64,000 nucleotides of DNA. Source: Colocasia esculenta. Its lineage: Eukaryota; Streptophyta; Magnoliopsida; Alismatales; Araceae. The position numbers and the translations under genes were made by a program. Shown here piece after piece: positions 55,785 through 64,000 of this stretch. Within the stretch, counting starts at the first letter, position 1, and the number at the start of each line of letters is the position of its first letter. The stretch lies in assembly GCA_014218235.1 (NCBI GenBank), contig CM024763.1, positions 80,896,244-80,960,243 of the forward strand, written 5' to 3'. The notes below the pieces were generated by a model that worked only from the letters and a program-made list of their open reading frames with translations, was not told where the DNA came from and ran no database searches.

Positions 55785-57300
55785 TGTTGGACCGAGATGG
55801 CACTATAGATGTCCAAGAGGGGGGGTCAGTAGAACTTCTTGCACTTTTAAAATTTATCTGAAAATAGATGACACTAAATAAAGTTGTTAGTATTTAGTGT
55901 GGTGTGTGTGAAACAAGTGAAATCTTGTGGTGACTCTTGTTGCTTGCAATTTCAGAATGGAGTTCAGTGTCACTGGTTGGTGTGTGTCTCTCTTGTTCAA
56001 ACTTCAGCTTCTATATATGAGCTTTAGAGGCTTGAACTTCCCGTTAGAAACTGGCCGTTAGGAAACTAGCCATTTGAAGGATAGTCGTTGATCCTTGGAT
56101 GTTGACACCTTGAGACTTTTGTTGTAACCATCAGTCTTTCAGTTCTTGGAGTCCCAACGTCTTCAGGCTATGTAGGTAGCTTCATGGCTTGATAGACAAC
56201 TTCATTAATGTTATGTAGAAACTCTACACTCAAGACTAAAGGCTAAGCATGCTGCATTAATGTTCTGCAAGCCTGAAAGGACAAGACAGACAGACACCTC
56301 CATACTTTCGGAGGTAGGTGAGATAAAAAATATAAAGCATGAAGGAGTTCAGACAGACAGAAGTTCAGAGCATTTAAGGATTAGACAGGCAGTCGTATCC
56401 TGAAAGTAAGGGAGTTTTGACAGTGGTAGACGAGCTCTGATAGATAGCCCATGCTGCTCATACCTACCATCGCATTTACTGCATAGCAACTGTCAAATAG
56501 AGAGGAACTAAACTTCTGATAGCAAATAAAAGACCATATTATATACTTATTACAGATCTTAACAAAGATATTTTATATGTTCATTTTGAATATAATTTTC
56601 CCTGCCTAACATAATATTTAAATGGTGATAGCAAAAAGAACATTATTCTATAAAACATATAAGTGTTATTCATTCTTTAGAGGATCCTATAGAGATAATG
56701 AAAGACAACAAAATAACCAAGATTTATGCATGCATGGATTCTGTGGAATGACAGATAAAACAAGTATTATTTAAGTACAAGTACATAGGAGTTGATATAT
56801 GATACTTCGATTTTAAAGGAGTGGGAATCCAAGACAAGAACTTCGACTATATAGAAGTCGCAGTGAGTCATTGATTGATAACAGACTTCGACTTTTGAGA
56901 GTCGGAGTGATAAAGGTTTGTTCACCATTGACATACTTCAATTTTTAGAGAGTTGAAGTCAAGTACTTCAACTGTATGGAAGTCGCAGTGAGATATCAGA
57001 CTTCGACTTCTAGGGAGTCGGAGTAGAACTAGTTTGTTCATCAATCGATATCATACTTCGACTTTTAAATAGTCAGAGCAAGTCTAGTCAACAGGACTTC
57101 GACTTTTTCTAGAGTCGGAGTAAGGTCCGACTTCGACTGTTAAGGAGTCAGAGAAGGGTTCAGTTAAGCAATCGATTGTAAGATCTTCGACTTTTAAGGA
57201 GTCGGAAGTCAAGCCATACTTCGACTTTTCCAAAGTCGGAGAACTACCTATTGGTTCATCAATTGATACAACACTTCGACTTTTCTAGAGTCGACGTCCA
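55785..57300 (-). repeat. A 5' LTR (right end uncertain)
   Basis: Its inner end (CCAACA in element direction) is fixed by the primer site. The outer end lies somewhere in 57300-57700; the partner LTR is outside the window. It contains a TATATA on the minus strand (56013-56018) and the hairpin array 56835-57300. Confidence 0.7.
56835..57300. repeat. Array of ten CTTCGACT...GAGTCGGAG units in A LTR
   Basis: Ten imperfect inverted repeats such as CTTCGACTTTTAAGGAGTCG, with loops of two to six bases, spaced 25-50 bases apart. Arms vary but CGACT/AGTCG is kept. They could form RNA or DNA hairpins. Related units occur after A pol (29820-29995). Confidence 0.8.
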
Positions 57301-59298
57301 AAGTCACAGTTAGTATGGTATATAGTATACACTGTGGACTTAGAGAAATTTCGTGAGACAAAAGTTGATAATGTTGTACATGTCATATTTCTTTTCATAC
57401 AAAATAACTTGTGGTATATTCTAATAGATTTGATTTTAGAAAGTCTTAAAAGATTTTGTCATAGCAAAAACACAATGTTTTGAAAATATTTAACCATATT
57501 TTAAGGCATAGTTGCTCAACAGATGGATCTGTGAGGAGTGTTTTATTTTGGAATTAGTGATTGTACAAACCATTTAATAAATGAAAGAAGTAAATTGATG
57601 ATTTATCTAAGTGTGAATCATGGATGGAGGAATCATATATTGATCACCTTGTTGTTGTGTTGAGTGTGTATTTAATTTTTATGATGATTTTAATGATGAC
57701 TAAAACATTTGGCTGTGAATAATGTCTATACACTCATACTTTGGTTTTGATGATAACATATTGTACATATTATAATGATGACTAAACAACATGTTTTTAA
57801 TACTTCATATTTCATATTTAAATGATAATGACACGTTTTGATGGTTCACACTTCATATATACAAGTTTGCACAATTTTGTCAAAGTAGTGTCAACACATA
57901 TTGAAAGTTAAGTCGACACACATAGTCTGCCCAGTAAGCTCCTAAAGGAAAAAGTCTCAGTAGTGTCGACACACATTAAAAGTCAGGTCGACACATATAG
58001 TCTGCCCAATAAGCTCCTGAAGGGAAAAGTCTTAGTAGTGTCGACACACATTGCAAGTCAGGTCGACACACATAGTCCATCCAGTGAACTGTGTCTGAAG
58101 AAAAACACAGGAGGTCAACACTAGTTGCTAATCAAGTCGACACATGTTTCCTTCCAGTAATCTAAAACTGATACTTAGTTAGTAGTGTCGACACACATGC
58201 AAACTACTGTCGACACACATTGCGTGAAAACTCAGAAATGTAAAGGGTATGATTTCCAAAGGGTGCAACTTATCTCTGGTGACTTATGGGAGACTCTCTT
58301 ATTACCAAAATACCCTTTCATCCAAGTGGCAATGAGGAGAAGGACTTTTGGACACGTGGCAACCTTGGGTGAACCCTAGGTTTCTATGCACTTGTCTCCC
58401 ACGTAAAAGGGACTGCACCAAGGCTATAAAAGGTCTCTTGTCTCATTTGGAGCAGCCACCCATCGAATCCACCACAGAGGACATGGGGATCAAGGCCAAG
58501 CTATGAGAAAAAGTGATGGAGTGCTGAAATAGGAGCAGATCAAGGAGAAGAGCAGCAGAGGAAGAAGGCAATCGTGCAAAGCAGTAGATTTGAAACAGAG
58601 CATCGTGAATTGAAAGAGTACTCTATCTGATCTTCTCAAGGGCCTTCAATTCAAGCTTCTGTAGCTTGTCTTCAACAAAGTAACATCCAATTCATCTCGC
58701 TTTTACATATTTCTATTGGAGCGTTCATCTTAATTTGCTTTTGAGTGCTCGTGAGATCTGTGCATGCGTTCTGTGCAGATTTCAGTGTGCATATAAGTGT
58801 GCGAATTAGATCCGTGCTAGAGGATCTGATTTCTTGTGAACATGATCTAACTAGTGTGGTTTGAGCCGTCATGCTCATGTGTGTGGTCTGAGCCGTCGAG
58901 CTCTTGTGTGTGTGTGGTTTGAGCCGTCAAGCTCAAGTGTGTGTGTTGTACTCGGTTTTGAGTAGTGTGGCCTCACTGTGTGAGAGGTGGATGTAGGAAT
59001 CACTGGTGTGATTTTTGAACCACCTAAAAAATCTCCTGTGTAGTGGTTTGATCTATGTTTCTGTGCTAGACGCATGCATAAGACTTCAATCTCACACTAG
59101 TCATTCACAAACACTGTTTGTCTAATTGTTTCACACAACAATTACACACCCCCACACATCAGATCAGTGAGATTTTCTATTTGAATGGATCAATAATTTG
59201 AATTAATTTTTAAATTGCTTAAGCTTCACACTGTGATTGGTGTTAGATCTATTCAACCCCCCTTCTAGATCTATTCAAACTACCTATTCAATCTGACA
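57301..59298 (+). repeat. C 5' LTR with the unresolved A/C junction
   Basis: The LTR end (TCTGACA, 59298) is fixed by the primer site after it. The start probably lies between 57450 and 57700 but no partner LTR is present to prove it. 57880-58225 carries GTGTCGACACAC motifs in a partial tandem repeat of about 75 bases. Microsatellite-like GTGTGTG/GAGCCGTC repeats lie at 58850-58945. The part 57301-57650 could belong to A or to older DNA. Confidence 0.65.
58425..58431 (+). promoter_or_regulatory. C LTR TATA box
   Basis: TATAAAA in CAAGGCTATAAAAGG, about 870 bases before the LTR end; a strong plant TATA match. Confidence 0.65.
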
Positions 59299-59300
59299 AT

Positions 59301-59312
59301 TGGTATCAGAGT
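59301..59312 (+). promoter_or_regulatory. C primer-binding site (initiator Met tRNA)
   Basis: TGGTATCAGAGT follows the LTR end after AT. One mismatch to the usual TGGTATCAGAGC. Confidence 0.9.
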
Positions 59313-59412
59313 AGGTTAATATCTGATTCTGATTTGATTGCTTCTGTGTGATTTGTGTGTTCTATCTGCGTGAATTGTCTGCTTGCTCATTCACTGTCTC
59401 TTAACTTGATCT

Positions 59413-61240
59413 ATGGATTCTCGAGGTTTTGTAGCTGAGGGCCATTCTATCAATAGACTACCATATTTTGATGGATCTGATTACTCTTATTGGAAAAATC
59501 ACATGCAAGTTTTCCTAAGAGCTCAAAATTATGAAATATAGAAGATAGTTAAAAGGGTCCCTATGAAAACCATGGGAATGAAGAGAATTGGACTAGAGAG
59601 CAAATTAGGAAAGCAACTCTTAACTATAGTGCCATGAATATGCTTCAATGTGTTGTTCACCCTAAGGAGTATTCAAGAATATCCATGTGCAAATCCGCTA
59701 AGGAAATGTGGGATAAACTTGAATTAATGTATGAAGGAATATCTCAAGTTAGGGAAACCAAAGAAAACATACTTGTTTCTGAATATGAATTGTTTATGAT
59801 GAAAATTGATGAATCAATTTCTGAAATGTTTGCTAGGTTTATGATAATTGTCAATGAACTGAATGCATTAGGTAAGGAGTACACTGATGTTGATCTGGTA
59901 AGAAAGATCTTGCACTCTTTATCATCAATTTGGCAGACAAAAGCTTCTGTGATTGAAGACTCTAAAAAGTTATCCAAAATATCTTTGGATGTACTCATAG
60001 GATCTTTAATGACATATGAAGTAAATCTGAAAAGGATTTAAGAACACATGCTAAAGCTAAACCAGTAGCTTTTAAGGCTTCCTCAAGTAACAAGGCGAAA
60101 ATTCAAGAAAAATCTAATTCTGAAGAGTCTGAATCTGATGAGGATGAGATTGCCCTCATGACCAGACATTTCAAAAAAATTTTAAAATCAAGAAGAGGAA
60201 AATTCAATGGAAAGATTAAGCACTTTTCTGGAAAAAATAATGCTTCTTCTTCAAACATTAATATTGGCATAAATGAAAGGGCTGATGAGGTTGTTATTTG
60301 TTACAGGTGCAACAAACCAGGACATATGAAGGGTGAGTGTCCTGAGCTCAAGAAGAAAATGCACAAGAAATACAAAAAGAACATCAAAATGAAGAGGCCA
60401 AAAGCAATGATAACAACTTGGTCGGATGAAGACCAAAGTGAAGATGAATGAGAGAATTCCTCAATTTCTGAAAATGTGGAATTATACTTTTATGGCAAAC
60501 AACAATGATGGCAAGGTAAGTTCTTTTGAGCATAAACTGTTGATGATTGGCAAGATGCATATGCTACCTTGATTGAAAAATACTCTAAAATAAGAAAAGA
60601 AAATAAATATCTAAAAAAGAAAATTGATAATGTTGTGCATGATACTTCTTAAAGAATATCTGAACTTGAAAATGAAATTCTGAACTCAGAGATAAAAGGA
60701 AGAAATTTTGAATGAATTGGATGACTTCAAAATTGTATCTCAAAAGGCTAACATTGATTTGGCAAAGCTCTCTGAGAGAATAGAAATGCAATAAAAAAGA
60801 AAAAACACAAGCAATTGATGAATTCAGAAACTTAATAAATTGCTGCCTGAAAAGGATCAAGTGATAAAAAATTTCACAAATGGAAAAGAAAATCTTGACG
60901 CCTTATTGGGACTAAGAATGAATGTTGAAAAGCATGGATTGGGATTCACCACAGAAAAGTCTATGAAAAATAAAACTGTTGAAGTGAAGGAAAAATCTTC
61001 AAAAAGTCCTTTAATAAAATTTGTCAAAAGCAATAATCCAGAAAATAAAAATAAACAATTGTTAAAGAAAACATCTCAAATACTCAAAAACCAGAATAAA
61101 AATAATGTATCCAATAAGAAGAGACCGATCAGGTCAACACATGCTACAGAGAGGTCGACACAGATTAGCCATAAGCTAAAACCTGTGGCCACACTGTGTC
61201 GACACACAAGCAACATAGGTCGACCTATCCATTTCTGAAA
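59413..61240 (+). pseudogene. gag: Element C gag
   Basis: ATG at 59413 gives MDSRGFVAEGHSINRLPYFD and SYWKNHMQVFLRAQNYEI, then TAG at 59539 in place of Trp. A shifted frame from 59634 continues SAKEMWDKLELMYEGISQVR, LVSEYELFMMKIDESISEMF, LVRKILHSLSSIWQTKASVI and LIGSLMTYEVNLKRI. The zinc knuckle CYRCNKPGHMKGECP is near 60299-60345. A Lys-rich tail (60840-61238) includes GTCGACAC and GGTCGACC sites like those in the C LTR. It is the closest relative of B gag in the window. Confidence 0.9.
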
Positions 61241-62498
61241 AACAAAGGATGATAAACAAAAATTAAAAAAAAATCTGAAAAATGAAAAAACACATTTTCA
61301 TGATGTTGATTGGGGATCTAGAGTATCATATCAATCCAATTGGACCAATTCATGGAATCAATGGTACCACAGTCCTCATTAGTATATTCACACTCTTTTC
61401 TATCCAAAATTTTCAAGACCCTAATAGAATTTTTGGTTTGGCTTTCCACACATGAACAAACATTCCAGAATGCATACTTTTCATATGTTTGAAAGGAAAA
61501 ATACTGGTGTCTTCATTTCAAATGAAAATTTTAAAATACCGAAAAGGGAAGTCATTTTAGAAATAAAAAACAAACCCAAAATGACTCAAATGTGGGTTAG
61601 AAAAAACTTATTGTTTCTGCTCAATCAAACTGATGGTCCCAACAATGTTTGGGTACCAAAATTCTTTTTCCTATGATCTGAATTGTGCAGGAAGGTCGTG
61701 CACATAGTTTCAATGTGTGGTTTCTTGATAGTGGATGTTCACGACACATGATTAGAGACAAAATAAAGTTCTCATTGCTAATTGAAAAGGAAGAAGGATC
61801 TGTCACATTTGAAGGTAAAAATAAAGGGAAAATAATTGGATTTGAAAAGGTTGGAAAATCCTCCTCTAACTCAATTGAAAATGTTTTGTTAGTTGATGGT
61901 TTAGACTATAATCTTTTAAGTCAATTGTGTGATCACAAAGATGTGTTTGAATCAGATTTCTATAAAATAATTGATTCTTCATATGATAAAATAAAATTCC
62001 ATGGAAAAAGAGAGAACAATGTGTACATGATAAATCTTGATAGAATTTTGCTAAAAACATATGTTTGGTGCTAATAAAAAATTAAATTGCATGGACATGG
62101 CACAAGAGACTTGGTCATGCAAGTTTCAACACCATAATAAACTCTAAGGCAAATCTGGTTAAAGGACTTCTTGAATCATTTTCAAATGTTTAGAATCAAC
62201 TTTATGGGATATGTGCTCAAGGAAAACAAACCAGAAAACTTTTTAAAATTTTCAATGATGTAATTACTTCTAAGCCACTAGAATTACTTCATATGGACCT
62301 TTTTGGGCCAACAAGAATTCTTAGTCTTAGTGGCAAACGCTATGGTTTTGTCATCATTGATTATTTTAGCAGATATACTTGGGTTATCTTTCTATCCCAC
62401 AAAAGTGATACTTGTCAAGAATTCAGGAAATTCTGTAACACTGTCTTAATGGGATTTTCATATAAAATAAAGTCCATTTTGACTGATCATGGGAGTTG
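61241..62498 (+). pseudogene. pol (PR-IN): Element C protease and truncated integrase
   Basis: FLDSGCSRHMIRDKIKFSLL (about 61722-61780) has the DSG active site. Then VTFEGKNKGKIIGFEKVGKS and NVLLVDGLDYNLL. After shifts: RLGHASFN-type zinc region near 62110, CAQGKQTRKLFK near 62215, ELLHMDLFGPTRILSLSGKR, YGFVIIDYFSRYTWVIFLSH and SILTDHG. The integrase breaks off right after the second catalytic Asp at about 62498. RT, RNase H and the 3' LTR are missing from the window. Confidence 0.9.
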
Positions 62499-64000
62499 AA
62501 ACGCGCGACATAGTTGACTGTGCATTTTCGTTGTCCAGAGTTCCTCACACAAGTCAATATGCGCACTTCCTCTAAACTGTCTCATAAACATAAAATAGCA
62601 AAAATGAACTCATACAGTGGTGAGAACAGGTCATATCAACGGAGAGGTCGAATAGAACTTGAATTAAACTACTTTGACTTGAATTCATATCGAAAATGCA
62701 TTAAAAGTGAATGAGAAAACAAAACCAACCAAATCTCTCGCAGCAGTCGAAATCTCAAATGCTCAACAAGAAGAAAAGACAGATTCAAACTCCCAGATGC
62801 CGAACTCCGACTCCAAACATCAGAAGCAAAATTCAGAAGAAATGTTCCAATCTCCCGGGTACCCAGAACAAGCCAAAGATGGATTCCTGGGTTGCTCGGA
62901 CCCTTCTCCCAACGCAAAGAAATGGAAAATAGATGTTGTCAAGCAAGAATAAAGCCACAAACTTGGACCCCAAAACCCTCTGATCTCCGGAAGAACAGGA
63001 AGAAGCTAAAATCCCACATTAATCAAACTAACCAACCCTTACATGCTCTGCTGAATGAAAGAATTCAGAAAACACAAATGGCATTGGATTGAACTATCTA
63101 AACACCGAAGAAATATAGAGAATTAAACTAATGTACTGGATTGAATCATCTATGCACAGGAGAAAATGGAAAACAAAAAAAACTCAGACGTCATTAATCT
63201 CTCTCAGCCCCCCAACCATCACACAATCTCCACGGAAGGGGGGGGGAAGACAAAGCCAACAACAGAAGCAAACCTCCCCAGCTCCGATCTCCAGAAGAAA
63301 TCCCAAAAATGCAGAACTCAACACCCATTGGATCAAACTAAAAACATAGAAAAGAGAACTCAGAAGAAATGAAATAGATCAAACTCAGGAACACATCAGA
63401 AATGAAAAATTCAATCAGATCCAAGTCTCCCAACCCACCATTCCAAGAAGATGCAAAAGAAAATAAAATGCCTACCTCTGCTCACAGCAAGAAGAAAACC
63501 TTAAAAATTGAAATCCCCTAGCTCCTCTTAGCAGCAGAACAAATTCTCAATCTTAACACAGAAGCAAGAAGAAACTCCCTCCCGGAAATCTCTAACCAGT
63601 AGTGAAGAACACTCCACTGCTCAACTTCCTCAAATGTCAAACTATCACTCTCAAACATTAAACTAAGCACAGAAGAATGAACAAGTATACTGGATCAAAG
63701 TCTCCAATGCAAAGAAAATAGAAACTAAATGTAGAAGAAATAGACAAGCAAGCTCCACTGGTTCGGATGCTACAGCACACAAGAAATGAAAAGCTAGAAC
63801 AAAAGAAATAGGAAAGAGCTCCCTAGAATCCGATCCTCTTCCCAGCACAGAAGAAATGAATAAAATCACCTAACAATCGTCTTCTTCATAGCAGTAGAAT
63901 AGCCAAGAACAGAATAATTCGAGATCGACAACTAATGCTGAACTGAGGAAATGGAAGAACAAAATTTCATAAGATGCAGTTGCATTCCTCACAGACCAAT
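62499..64000. other. Unassigned A-rich sequence following the C breakpoint
   Basis: The sequence changes abruptly after the integrase frame. From 62960 onward it contains many degenerate (C)AGAAGAAATGAA units (63291, 63361, 63736, 63844), spaced irregularly. Both strands have short frames (e.g. 62707-62952) but none with a motif I know. It begins TGAAACGCGCGAC one base after the break, so it could be the LTR of another insertion, but there is no partner in view. Confidence 0.4.

Larger units (their letters stand above)
27125..57300 (-). mobile_element. Element A: old Ty1/copia element, interrupted by T1 (left) and B
   Basis: Minus-strand copia order: LTR (from 55785 rightward), primer site, gag, [B], rest of gag, protease, integrase, RT, RNase H, then a large extra ORF running into T1 at 27124. 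The GGGTT duplication around B confirms that 33907 and 55210 were once adjacent. The 3' LTR is not in the window, so it should lie left of T1. The right end of the LTR is unresolved; I end the call at 57300. Stops and shifts occur throughout. Confidence 0.85.

Noticed and set aside
57880..58225. CRISPR-like array of repeated TCGACACA sites
   Set aside because: Repeat units are imperfect, spacers are themselves repeated, and the context is a plant LTR; CRISPR arrays are prokaryotic.
63131..63372. Small Lys/Gln-rich plus-strand frames at the window end
   Set aside because: A-rich degenerate repeats keep frames open by composition; two frames are open at once and no motif is seen.

Overview
The window is plant nuclear DNA, most likely from a eudicot or other angiosperm with a large, repeat-rich genome. 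I found no convincing host gene, rRNA or tRNA. Nearly everything is LTR retrotransposon, stacked several insertions deep. The call rests on Ty3/gypsy Tat-lineage and Ty1/copia domain orders, initiator-Met tRNA primer sites, plant mobile domains and a piece of chloroplast ndhD. I use working names for the elements.

Left block (1-27124). T1 is a plus-strand, gag-only Tat-like element. Its 5' LTR is cut by the window edge and its 3' LTR is 25346-27124. Its gag gene is split by T2 (2138-19743), a complete but decayed Tat element on the minus strand with target duplication AGCCT. T2 carries gag, protease, G-patch, RT, two RNase H domains and integrase on the minus strand. On the opposite strand, between pol and the 3' LTR, lie two gene-like units: a DUF7745-like gene (4640-6039) and a spliced plant-mobile-domain gene with a coiled-coil tail (6994-9446). 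The T2 3' LTR has a plus-strand TATA box facing these genes.

Middle block (27125 to about 57650). Element A is an old minus-strand copia element whose downstream ORF resembles the 'putative plant transposon protein' family; T1 appears to sit in that ORF. A carries a 250-bp plastid ndhD fragment in its pol. Its gag is split by copia element B (33908-55204, target duplication GGGTT). B in turn holds L (34471-42742, target duplication CTTGG), a gypsy-derived element with 3.66-kb LTRs and only 951 bp inside, and S (44287-47153, target duplication ATAAC), a solo LTR distantly related to the L LTR.

Right block (about 57650-64000). Element C is a plus-strand copia element head-to-head with A. Its LTR, primer site, gag, protease and the start of integrase are present. 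It stops abruptly near 62498, and unassigned A-rich sequence follows to the window end.

Order of events read from nesting: A is older than B, B is older than L and S; A is older than T1, T1 is older than T2. The two L LTRs look nearly identical, so L is probably the youngest. Every coding unit I checked in detail has frameshifts or stops. The LTR families also share an oddity: each carries its own set of short CG-cored, often palindromic motifs (TCGAC, GTCGCGAC, ACGTC, GACGC types).
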